A DNA stretch of 64,000 nt from assembly GCF_000934685.1 (NCBI RefSeq), contig NZ_JYNQ01000001.1, positions 1,290,501 through 1,354,500 of the forward strand. Reading direction: 5' to 3'. This DNA comes from Lacinutrix sp. Hel_I_90. GTDB lineage: Bacteria > Bacteroidota > Bacteroidia > Flavobacteriales > Flavobacteriaceae. Numbering within the stretch: the first letter of the stretch is position 1; every line of letters begins with the position of its first letter. Of this stretch, positions 54,362 through 63,090 are shown one piece after another. The position numbers were made by a program, and so were the translations under genes. Under the pieces are notes generated by a model. It worked only from the letters and a program-made list of their open reading frames with translations. It did no database searches and was not told where the DNA came from.

Positions 54362-54931
54362 TTGCAAAATATTTTTTTTTGGTATAATACTAGTTTCATA
54401 TTCAAATGGAGAAGTCCAATTAAATGCACATTCATTGAAGCCGTCAAAACACGCTACGGGTTTTAAATTATAGGCGGCCAATGTCATGATAAAACGCTCC
54501 ATACCACCAAAGGGATAATTTCCCGTGGAAAATTCAACGATGCCAACATGTTCATTTATTTTTTTAAGATGATCCATATCCACCTCGAAACCGAATTCTA
54601 AATAATTAAATATGGAAAATACATCTTGGCTACCAAATGATTCTAAATTTTCACTCTCGCTTTGCAAATAGCTTTCTAGAAATACCTTTGCATAAATTGG
54701 CAGTAATTCATTGCATCTATGTTTTTCAGGTTCTACCTGTTGGTCTAAAAAAGTATTTAATTCCTCTAATGCAGCTTCTACTTCTTCCTCGGGCATAGTA
54801 TCCCAATCAAATTCAGGACCTTCTTCATCAAACTTAAAACCAGGTTGTCTTACTTTAACCATATGGTCGTATAATTTTTGAAAATCTTCAAACTTTGATG
54901 AATCTTGTATTTCAAATTTGATATAAAGCAT
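54358..54931 (-). pseudogene. Cytosolic hypothetical protein, frameshifted at its last codons
   Basis: MLYIKFEIQDSSKFEDFQKL begins a protein of about 190 residues without a signal peptide. It is acidic (FDEEGPEFDWDTMPEEEVEA) and has a more conserved-looking end (FSTGNYPFGGMERFIMTLAA, CFDGFNECAFNW). As sequenced, an A-run of nine at 54372-54380 makes the frame read straight into the signal peptide of the next gene. With eight A it stops at a TGA that overlaps the next gene's ATG. That natural overlap strongly suggests the eight-A form is ancestral. The protein body is intact, so it may still work. Function unknown. Confidence 0.65.
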
Positions 54932-54936
54932 AACGT

Positions 54937-56058
54937 TTATTTATTGCAGCGCTCTAGTTCTATTTTATATTTGTTTTTGACATAAATTTTTGCAATCGCT
55001 CTAATTCTATCTTTTTCTTGTGGCGCAATCGCACTTAAAATTCGCGAAGGATGGTTATAGATATACCCATGTGCATTAAGGCTGAAGCTTTTATCTTCCT
55101 TTTGCATGGTGGCATAATTGTTCAATTCATCAGAACCATAATAGTATGATTCATCATCTAACCAAACAAAATTTTTGTTGGGTAGTACAAACATCCTGAT
55201 ATTACTATTGTTTGTCCCTTTATAAAAAAATGGGACACTATTAAGTAATACTGCGTCCTGTTCTTGTAGGTTAGCTAGATTAGCATTGAATTTTTTTAAA
55301 TCTATTGGCACAAAAGCTTGTGTTTTTAGATTTATAATGCTCCAGAAAGCCTCTATTTGATCTGTTTCTGATGGATCTATTTGAAAAGTGATACGCGCCA
55401 CATCACCAATTTTCACGCAATTCACCAGACTTAGAGATCCGTTAAATTGAGACCATATCTTCTTTTTAGTGACTTTATGATTCTCGGCAGCTGTGAGAAC
55501 AAGATCTCCATTTCTGTGAACTGCTATGATATTAGTTTTATCAGCACGTATATAATTCGAAGGTAGCATGAAGTGCGAATCATCATAAATAGCAGCAGTA
55601 TAATTATCTTCGATATTAAAGGATTCATTAAAGGGCAAATCTTCTGAAACTGCATTTTTCGGAATTAAGTATCCATATTTCTCACTGAACGCCTTTGTTT
55701 TACTGCTACCTAGAACACTATAATGTGTCTCATAGGTATAGGTTACCAGTGTAATGAGCTCCTGGGTATCTGCATCAATTTGATCGAAATACTGTGGCAG
55801 CAATCTTATCTTATACAATCTATTTTCAATCACATTTAAAACATAGCTATCCTTAAGCTGCTGTGTTTTGTACGGCAGTATATTAGCTACATTATAAAGA
55901 TAAGCGGTGCTATCCTTTAACACTACATAGGCGTTGTTTGAAACCGGTAAGATAGCTTCTTGTACATATTGCGCTTTAAGGCCGTCTTTTATAATTAGTT
56001 GTTGCGCTTTTGCGGACAAAGCTATCAGAAAAAAGAGTGCTATTTCGTAGTATTTCAT
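54937..56058 (-). CDS. Secreted protein of unknown function, first gene of a three-gene unit
   Basis: The 373-residue protein has a short signal peptide (MKYYEIALFFLIALSAKAQ) and a beta-rich body with repeated short blocks: AYVVLKDSTAYLYNVANILP, RMFVLPNKNFVWLDDESYYY. This suggests a propeller or similar repeat fold. It ends KNKYKIELERCNK. The gap to the next gene is 5 bp, so it forms an operon with the two broken genes downstream. No family recognised. Confidence 0.7.
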   Translation of the reverse strand: MKYYEIALFFLIALSAKAQQLIIKDGLKAQYVQEAILPVSNNAYVVLKDSTAYLYNVANILPYKTQQLKDSYVLNVIENRLYKIRLLPQYFDQIDADTQELITLVTYTYETHYSVLGSSKTKAFSEKYGYLIPKNAVSEDLPFNESFNIEDNYTAAIYDDSHFMLPSNYIRADKTNIIAVHRNGDLVLTAAENHKVTKKKIWSQFNGSLSLVNCVKIGDVARITFQIDPSETDQIEAFWSIINLKTQAFVPIDLKKFNANLANLQEQDAVLLNSVPFFYKGTNNSNIRMFVLPNKNFVWLDDESYYYGSDELNNYATMQKEDKSFSLNAHGYIYNHPSRILSAIAPQEKDRIRAIAKIYVKNKYKIELERCNK

Positions 56059-56161
56059 ATCATCTAGATTTCATGCAGTTTGTAATTGTATATTTTAAAA
56101 ATGCATATCGTTTTAAAAAAGTTGCGCATAGCCTGCAAGCAATAATAGTTTAACGTTTTAA

Positions 56162-56534
56162 CTATTCAATCTTTTTATTATTGATATATAGTAGAAAATT
56201 ATCATCTTCAAGACCTGTAATAGTATATTCATATTCGTAATAACACAAGCACATGCAAGGATTATCTGAATATTCAGTATTTTCTATGTATAGTATATTT
56301 TTCCTCAGAAACCTTTTTTTTAAAATTTACTTCAGGAGAAACACTGCTACAACAGTTTCTTATTGTAGCGATTTTTATTTTAAAGGTATTCTTTTCATAG
56401 TCTCTAGACAATATTGTCTTTTTAATTTCTTTTTCTTCGTCACAATTAGACGACTTAAAATCTACTAATTTGACTTCTTGGCTGCTCATTACAGAGGTGG
56501 TGAAGAAAAAAATTATATATAGTATATTTTTCAT
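56162..56534 (-). pseudogene. Frameshifted small secreted protein
   Basis: The start at 56534 (MKNILYIIFFFTTSVMSSQ) gives a signal peptide. The frame runs through SSNCDEEKEIKKT and IATIRNCCSSVSPEVNF to VSEE, then an A-run of five diverts it to a stop at 56274. With one A fewer it continues as NILYIENTEYSDNPCMCLCY, then YEYEYTITGLEDDN and FLLYINNKKIE, ending at 56162. The NPCxCxC block with a following YEYTITGL strand looks like a conserved cysteine-rich secreted domain. Restored length is about 124 residues. Either a real inactivation or a homopolymer error. Confidence 0.6.
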
Positions 56535-56791
56535 TGAACATCTATTAATACAACATGGTTTTAAAGAATTAAATACTGATAGTCTTCTCAATTTCATACG
56601 TTCATTTATAAAATTTTTTTAGCCAAACTTAATATAATGGGATTATAACACCAGCTTGAAAACATTAGATCCATTTACCTTGCTTTTTTAAACTAATTTA
56701 CTCGAAAATAGAAATAAGGAAGCAGCGTCTAAATGAACTTACTTAAATTTTAACAACTGCTTTTTCAAAATTATGCTGTAAACAGAAACGG

Positions 56792-58087
56792 TTAGTTTTT
56801 ATCATAATTTATCTCTTCGATGAGTTTTCCATTTTCATAAATTTCTTTTTTTGAAACTACATCTCTACTCCTAAAATGAAATCGCTTTTCTTTGACAACC
56901 TCATCTTCATAATCAATAAAAATAAGTCCTTTTGATGTAAGTGTTTCCTCTTGACTTTTTTTACCATTTAAGTAACTAATCTTGGTATAAAAATTAGAGT
57001 TCTTTCCCATGTTAAACTCCACCATTTTTACAGTATCTTGGTAACCAATCCATCTTATAACGTTTCCTTTATCGTCATAAAATTCCTCATATACTAGTTC
57101 TCCATTTTGAAATTGAGAGCTATGTGTTTTAAGGCCATCTTCAAATTTCAACTTCTCACTTAAATTTCCTTCTGCGTCATAATTGAACTGAATTCCATTT
57201 CCATTGCTTAAAGTTCCTTTATCGAGACTTTTACCACTGCTGTCATTTGTGGTAATAATGTTAAGTAGCTTATTATCACTATAATCTTGTATTGTGTATA
57301 CCTCACCATTTTTATGATAAATAGTGAACTTACCATCTCTCATATAGCCTTCTTTTAGGTTTTCGATAGCCTTAATCTCTCCGTTTTCATGATAATATTT
57401 TATAATACTAGCATCATATGCGCCGTTATACGTTGTTTTTGTAGCAATATTACCATCTTCATAATACGTTATTTCATCGCCTACTATAAGGTGGTTTTCA
57501 TAGTCTGCCGTTTTCATAAGTATTACTTTATCCTCAATTAGAAATTCTTCTTTGTAAGGACCTGTTTGTTTATCGTTTAACCAAGCTTCTGTAGTTTTTA
57601 TGGTGGCTCCACTATCAGTCTTTTTTAGCTTAATACGCGTGCCTTCTCTACTTCCTTTTACATAATTTGTTGTACCAACAGTATTGCCTCTTAAATCATA
57701 TTCTGTCCAGGTACCTTCTTTGTATCCATTGCTATACATACCACTTTCTGCTATTTTATCGGATCCATACTTATGATAGATTTTCCAAATACCTGTTTTA
57801 TTAAAGTTCTTATCGAGTTTTCCTATCATCTCGGTAACTTTATTATAATCTAAGTCCTTATAGATGTAAGTATCATAATTAAATGTGGCATACCTGTAGG
57901 ATCCTAATCTATTATAAAAATATTCCCATTCGCCCGTAGGTTGCCCACTACTATTATAAGGTCTATTTCCTTCAATCTCACTCTCATCATAACTTTTTGC
58001 CCAATAAGGTATGAATGTTTTAGACTGGGCAATCCCTGTAATGGAAATTAAAATGGTAGTTGCAATCGTGATTAGTATGGTTTTCAT
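56792..58087 (-). CDS. Secreted YwqK/MORN-like repeat protein
   Basis: The 431-residue protein has a signal peptide (MKTILITIATTILISITGIA) and many repeats of the W/Y-x-x-Y-x-x-x-G type: GEWEYFYNRLGSYRYATF, GIWKIYHKYGSDKIAESG, EGTWTEYDLRGNTVGTTNY, YYEDGNIATKTTYNG, YYHENGEIKAIENLKEG. Such proteins are often labelled YwqK family antitoxin, a name that does not show function. In Bacteroidota they occur in clusters, as here with the gene at 58149. Confidence 0.85.
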   Translation of the reverse strand: MKTILITIATTILISITGIAQSKTFIPYWAKSYDESEIEGNRPYNSSGQPTGEWEYFYNRLGSYRYATFNYDTYIYKDLDYNKVTEMIGKLDKNFNKTGIWKIYHKYGSDKIAESGMYSNGYKEGTWTEYDLRGNTVGTTNYVKGSREGTRIKLKKTDSGATIKTTEAWLNDKQTGPYKEEFLIEDKVILMKTADYENHLIVGDEITYYEDGNIATKTTYNGAYDASIIKYYHENGEIKAIENLKEGYMRDGKFTIYHKNGEVYTIQDYSDNKLLNIITTNDSSGKSLDKGTLSNGNGIQFNYDAEGNLSEKLKFEDGLKTHSSQFQNGELVYEEFYDDKGNVIRWIGYQDTVKMVEFNMGKNSNFYTKISYLNGKKSQEETLTSKGLIFIDYEDEVVKEKRFHFRSRDVVSKKEIYENGKLIEEINYDKN

Positions 58088-58148
58088 ATTTATGCAGTGT
58101 GATTTTAATTAATTACTGTTTTATTTTTTTATAAATGAATGGAAATTT

Positions 58149-59276
58149 TTAATACTCTTTTTCAGATTTAAGAGTACCATCTTCGTTATATTCTTTCCAT
58201 ACACCCATCATTATAGGTTTACCAAATAATCCTCCGCCTTCACCCGCATACTTGCCCACACTTTTTAGTTGACCAGTAGCATAATATTCTTTCCACAAAC
58301 CTATACGCTCACCATTCTCACCGTTATATTTGCCTATCTTTCCCAACTGTCCATTATCATAATAATATTTATATTCTCCAGATTGCTCCCCATTTACACT
58401 ATTGTAATTTCTTATTTCACTCAACTGTCCATTTTCGTGATAATATTTCCATTGACCTTTACGGTTTGATTCTGTATCCGTATAATAGCCTATTTGTGCT
58501 AATTGTCCATTTTTATGATAATGTTTCCATTCTCCTTTTTTATCGGAAAAACCTACAGAACCATTATGTTCACCTACACTTTCGAGTTCTCCAGTGTTGT
58601 AAAATTTTTGCCAGACGCCTATTTTTGCCATGCCAGATCCAGGCGCCACTTTACCTCTAGATTTAACACTTCCATCCATGAAAGTTTCTGAAATCATTGT
58701 ATCATAATTGACGGTTATTGCTAAACTCCCATCCTCGGCATAAAACTTCCACAAGCTTATTCTATTTCCGTATTCATTCTCCTGTCCTTCAGAAAATAGC
58801 AATCCGTTATCATAATATTTTTCTACTTTATTTATACTTTCATTTATTTCTTCAACTTCAATTATTTCGACGCTAAATTGATTAGCAAGTTTTACCGCAA
58901 CTGCTTTCCCTCTTTGCGTAGCAGGCCGCATATCGGGCAAAGACTTTAATATATTTTTAGCTTCTTCAGCTATTCTAGGGTGTGGAGCTTTGGTAAGAAT
59001 ATTTATAGCTTTACCACTTTTATCAATTTCAAACTCTGTTCTGATCGATATTATCCCACTTAAGCCTAACTCTCTTCCTAGTTCTCTATCAAAACTTTCT
59101 ATAAAGTAACTATCGATTTTTTCAACCATACACTTTTTACGAGCAGCATTACTATATTCTTTTTCGCAACCGGGATAAACAGGTGAATTTTCTACAGTGG
59201 CAAAACTCACTGTTGTATCTTGAGCATAGAGGGAAAATGAGCACAAAAACAGGGTAACAATAAATAGGATTTTCAT
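58149..59276 (-). CDS. Secreted TonB-C-terminal-like protein fused to YwqK/MORN-like repeats
   Basis: After a signal peptide (MKILFIVTLFLCSFSLYAQ), residues of about 30-140 resemble the TonB C-terminal module as used in many flavobacterial proteins: SPVYPGCEKEYSNAARKKC, IRTEFEIDKSGKAINILTKA, PRIAEEAKNILKSLPDMRPA. The rest (to 375) is made of repeats such as GEWKHYHKNGQLAQIGYY, GQWKYYHENGQLSEIRNY, GEYKYYYDNGQLGKIGKY and GLWKEYYATGQLKSVGKY. With no transmembrane anchor it is unlikely to energise transport. The fusion suggests a surface-binding protein. A shorter relative is encoded divergently at 59476. Confidence 0.85.
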   Translation of the reverse strand: MKILFIVTLFLCSFSLYAQDTTVSFATVENSPVYPGCEKEYSNAARKKCMVEKIDSYFIESFDRELGRELGLSGIISIRTEFEIDKSGKAINILTKAPHPRIAEEAKNILKSLPDMRPATQRGKAVAVKLANQFSVEIIEVEEINESINKVEKYYDNGLLFSEGQENEYGNRISLWKFYAEDGSLAITVNYDTMISETFMDGSVKSRGKVAPGSGMAKIGVWQKFYNTGELESVGEHNGSVGFSDKKGEWKHYHKNGQLAQIGYYTDTESNRKGQWKYYHENGQLSEIRNYNSVNGEQSGEYKYYYDNGQLGKIGKYNGENGERIGLWKEYYATGQLKSVGKYAGEGGGLFGKPIMMGVWKEYNEDGTLKSEKEY

Positions 59277-59475
59277 AATAGTTTGAATTTTAAAACTGAA
59301 TATTTAACTATTGGCTTCACAAATTTACTTGAATCAGAAAACTAATATATAGCTAATATATAGAACACCAAAATTGTGATTCGTTTGAAAGACCCTGTAT
59401 TAGGTGTTTTTTTACGTCTGTAATTGATAATCTTTCAAGACTTATATCCACTTTTTTCTAACAAAATTTTTATCG

Positions 59476-59952
59476 ATGAAAAATATTCTATTCCTAATTT
59501 TTGGTATCGTAATATGCCCATTTGGTATTAGTCAGGAAAATACAAGGGTTGATTATTCTGAATTAACTGTTCAAAATCCTCCAGTTTATGAAGGATGTGC
59601 GAATGCAACAAATCGAGAAAAAAACATAAATTGTTTTGAAAAATCAATAAAGAAATTCATTACGAGTAATTTTAATTACCAGATAATTAACGGTATAGAA
59701 GAAGAAATAAAAGCAAGTCAAAAAAGTTCTTTATTTAATGTACGCCCTAGAATATTGATTGAAACAGATGGTACTACTAGTTTGCCCGAGGAATGGTATG
59801 AGAACGCAAGAATACGTAAACAATTTCCCACGTTATTTGAGGAATTAGAAAGAATAGTAGCATTAATACCTAAAATGCATTCACCAGCGAAAGAAGATGG
59901 CAATCCAATACGAAGTAGCTATCAACAAATAATGCGTTTTCAAATCAAATAG
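59476..59952 (+). CDS. Secreted TonB-C-terminal-like protein (relative of 58149-59276)
   Basis: The 158-residue protein has a signal peptide (MKNILFLIFGIVICPFGIS). The body shares NPPVYEGC...NCFEKSIKKFI with the N-terminal module of the 375-residue neighbour (SPVYPGC...KCMVEKIDSYF) and the same late layout. It has no repeats. It is divergently oriented, with 199 bp between the starts. Together they look like a duplicated module, one copy with YwqK repeats and one without. Function unknown. Confidence 0.75.
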   Translation: MKNILFLIFGIVICPFGISQENTRVDYSELTVQNPPVYEGCANATNREKNINCFEKSIKKFITSNFNYQIINGIEEEIKASQKSSLFNVRPRILIETDGTTSLPEEWYENARIRKQFPTLFEELERIVALIPKMHSPAKEDGNPIRSSYQQIMRFQIK

Positions 59953-60264
59953 TGCGAACACGAAGTATTGATAAATTATAGTTTGGTCTGTATCATTAAT
60001 TAAAAATTGAAAATATAATTTGTATCTCACGATTTTCTTGAATGATGAACAACGTATTTGTATAAGATGGTTTGGGTGTTTTAAGCTTTAAAGTTAGTAC
60101 ATTCGAATTATTAACTGTCCTATTTATGGGGAAGCCTACAGTAATGACTACTTTCTAGTTTTCAAACACCTAGGACTTACTTATCCTTTAACTATTTATA
60201 TTATTTATTGGTTTTACTTCTAAAATTTCAATTTTCTTTTTAATCATTAACAAACACCAAATAA
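59953..60264. other. Intergenic, no gene seen
   Basis: This AT-rich gap lies between the 158-residue secreted protein and the end of the histidine kinase gene. I see no open frame or clear terminator hairpin. Confidence 0.5.
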
Positions 60265-61737
60265 TTATACCGTTTTATAAGGAATTTGAATCGTAACTTG
60301 AGTGCCTTTAGAGTTCTGTTCGTCACCAATATTTTCTAAAAAAAGATCATAGTTTTCATTGCACTTCTGAGCAAAAAGTTTTAATCTTTCTCTAGTGATA
60401 TCAATCCCCATCGATTTGTGATTGATACTTCTTTTACGCTTTATTTCCAACGATTTTAAAATACCAATACCATTATCCCTTACCTTAATTAACAAATACT
60501 GGTCTTGTTTTTCTATACTAAGATCGAGCTTTCTATCTTCTTCCATATTGGCTAATCCGTGCCAAATGGCATTTTCAATAAAAGGCTGTATAATAAACGG
60601 AGGCACCATAATAAGCTCTGGCGAGTTAATGCGATTGTGTAGTGTTACGCTAAATGTAATTTGATTGTTAAACCTTTGATTTTCTAAAGCAAAATAAAGT
60701 TGTGTGATTTCAATTTCCTTTTCCAAAGAGATTTCTTCTTCCCAAGAATGATTAAGGATACTTCTTATCAACTTTGAAAAATTATTGATTTGTTCAATTG
60801 ATTTTTCTTTTTCATCATTGATTATTGTCCCTTTAATAGAGTTTAAAATGTTAAAGATAAAATGAGAGTGGGCCTGACTTCTAAATACCTTAGATTTTAA
60901 TACGCTGATACTATGTTTCAATTCAAGCTCTATTTCCTTTTCAGCAAACAATTCAATACGCTCTAAAAGGATCTCATTATTATACTCAATAAGTTTTTTA
61001 TTTTCTTTTAACTGGCTTATTAATTGTTTTTGATACTTATTTTTTTCCTTAAATATGCCATAAACTTTTATACCTAGTGCAATAATAAAAAATACAAATT
61101 CAACCTGAACTCCAATCATAAAAAAAAAGATTGGAAAATCAAACCCATCATTTACAGAGTAATACATAGAAACAAGTGCAGATACGACGTAACTGGTGCC
61201 TCCTAAAATTATATAGTATTTCGCTGGGTTTTTTGTTTGTAGGATTTTATAGATAATATATACCACAAAAGGCAGAAATGTAGGGATATAGAAATATATT
61301 ATAAATTCACTAAAATAGTAAGGCAAATCTGTATTAGTATTGGAGAGAACGAAGACATTAATTAGGGTAAACCCAAAACACGTGAACCCTAAGATCCAAA
61401 GAAATTTAATGATAAGTGTATCAACTTTAGGTTGGGTTATTTTAAAATTAAAAAAGGAACGTATAAAAAGAAGATATAGCGTATAATAAACAAATTGAAG
61501 CGGCCAGTTGATATACAGATTAATTTCCATTACAGCAATACTTGCACTATGTGATATTGCATCTAGGGCACGTATACCAATGTAAATATTTAAACAAAAA
61601 GCATATAGTGAATAGAACAGAAAACTTCTTTCTTTTATTTTAAGATAAATAAAGAATGTAATTAAGGAAAGTATAAAAATACTTCCTAGTGTCCATCCAT
61701 AAAACAGCGTATAAAAATTGTCATTAAAAAAATCCAA
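60265..61737 (-). CDS. LytS-type sensor histidine kinase with 7TM (7TMR-DISM-like) N-terminus
   Basis: Seven hydrophobic helices fill residues of about 15-230, as in the 7TMR-DISM family, without the usual extracellular DISMED domain. A coiled coil (about 232-285) leads to the His_kinase box SHFIFNILNSIKGT, with the phospho-acceptor at about H292. The ATPase motifs are PPFIIQPFIENAIWHGL, VRDNGIGI and GIDITRERLKLF. The start codon is TTG, 8 bp after the stop of the regulator gene, so translation is probably coupled. The signal is unknown. Confidence 0.92.
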   Translation of the reverse strand: MDFFNDNFYTLFYGWTLGSIFILSLITFFIYLKIKERSFLFYSLYAFCLNIYIGIRALDAISHSASIAVMEINLYINWPLQFVYYTLYLLFIRSFFNFKITQPKVDTLIIKFLWILGFTCFGFTLINVFVLSNTNTDLPYYFSEFIIYFYIPTFLPFVVYIIYKILQTKNPAKYYIILGGTSYVVSALVSMYYSVNDGFDFPIFFFMIGVQVEFVFFIIALGIKVYGIFKEKNKYQKQLISQLKENKKLIEYNNEILLERIELFAEKEIELELKHSISVLKSKVFRSQAHSHFIFNILNSIKGTIINDEKEKSIEQINNFSKLIRSILNHSWEEEISLEKEIEITQLYFALENQRFNNQITFSVTLHNRINSPELIMVPPFIIQPFIENAIWHGLANMEEDRKLDLSIEKQDQYLLIKVRDNGIGILKSLEIKRKRSINHKSMGIDITRERLKLFAQKCNENYDLFLENIGDEQNSKGTQVTIQIPYKTV

Positions 61738-61745
61738 TGATTTAT

Positions 61746-62495
61746 TTAATTTGTAATGTGTTGCAATAATTCATTTTTCTTGCTTCTAGACACTGGTAAA
61801 TTTTTTCCATTGGTTAAAATTATTTCTCCACCATCACCTCTATAATATTCTACAATATATTTTCGATTCACTAAATACGACTGATGAATCCTAAAAAACT
61901 CATTATGGTCAAGGCTTAAAAATAACTGTTTCAAGTTTTTAGAGATAAGATGTTTTGGCCCGTTATGCATAAAAACATAAGTATAACTTCCTTGAGATTT
62001 ACAATACAGTATTTCCTTTTGCTCCACAAGGATTATTTTTTTCTCCATATGAAGGGCTATTTTGGAATGCTTTACATCATTGTTACTTCTCGTGTTTCTT
62101 AATATTTCTTTTAAATTTTCTCCGAGCGTTTCTTCTTTTTGGTGTTTAATAACTTTTTTGATGGCAATACCCAATTCTTCTTTGTCGATGGGTTTCAATA
62201 AATAATCTGTAGCATTTACTTTCAGTGCCTTAATAGCGTACCTATCAAAAGCTGTAATAAAAATAATGTCAAAGTCTCTAAATTCAAGTTGATTTAATAA
62301 CTGAAATCCATCCATATCAGGCATTTGGATGTCTATAAAAAGTAAATTTGGTTGAAAAACATTTATGGCCTTTATAGCTTCGTTGCTGCTTTTTGTAGAA
62401 AAAACAACTTCGATTTCAGAAAAATGTGTGCTAAGCTCCCATTTTAAACTATCAATGGAGAGTTGTTCATCGTCTACTATAATTGCCCTTAGCAT
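61746..62495 (-). CDS. LytTR-family response regulator
   Basis: The receiver domain (about 1-120) has the acidic pair DDE at 8-10, the phosphorylation site D55 in LLFIDIQMPDMDG, and FITAFDRYAIKALKVNATDYLLKP. The LytTR DNA-binding domain follows (about 145-249): KIILVEQKEILYCKSQGSYT, FFRIHQSYLVNRKYIVEYY and LPVSRSKKNELL. It is encoded just upstream of its kinase on the same strand. Targets are unknown; the adjacent secreted YwqK-like cluster is a candidate by position only. Confidence 0.94.
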   Translation of the reverse strand: MLRAIIVDDEQLSIDSLKWELSTHFSEIEVVFSTKSSNEAIKAINVFQPNLLFIDIQMPDMDGFQLLNQLEFRDFDIIFITAFDRYAIKALKVNATDYLLKPIDKEELGIAIKKVIKHQKEETLGENLKEILRNTRSNNDVKHSKIALHMEKKIILVEQKEILYCKSQGSYTYVFMHNGPKHLISKNLKQLFLSLDHNEFFRIHQSYLVNRKYIVEYYRGDGGEIILTNGKNLPVSRSKKNELLQHITN

Positions 62496-63090
62496 TTTTG
62501 TTGATTTGTATGTGTCATACTAAGTTATAAAATTTATATAATACTAAGGACATAGTTTACACTAAATAACTATAAATCATATAAATATATCTGTTTTTTT
62601 TAACATAGTGCAAAAGGTAAACGACATAATTTAGAACGCTAATAGCTATAAATAAAAAGAAAAAATCAGACCCTTTTATTGTGGGAAACGATTGCTATCT
62701 AATCGTGATAAAGATTGATTTAAAAACAGCTTCACTGTCTAATGCTTTATTAAGTAATCGTCAGACGCACACTATTCTGTTTCAAAACGCATTAATAATA
62801 ACACGAAAATGAAGAAAAGATGAATCCACTTTTTTATTACTCATATGTACATAATTATTTGCCTTCAATAGGCAGAACGTTTCATCATAGCGCTAGAAAA
62901 CCAATGAGTAACTTAACCCTTAAAGTAGAGTTGCTAGCCTTTATTTGGAGTAAACATTAATGAAGTATTATCCTTTATAACAGTCATTACAATCACCCTA
63001 ATAAAATGAATAATTAACCATAATCTCTACCAGTTCTCTGCGATATTAAATAGAATCGTGAACACTAAATGATATCCCTCTAATCTGCAA
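62496..63090. other. 595-bp intergenic region, no gene seen
   Basis: AT-rich sequence carrying the promoter region of the two-component pair at its left end. I found no open frame with coding character and no strong hairpin. Confidence 0.5.

Noticed and set aside
56792-59276. Toxin-antitoxin locus suggested by the family name YwqK antitoxin
   Set aside because: The proteins are secreted repeat proteins, no toxin gene pairs with them, and the family name is historical.
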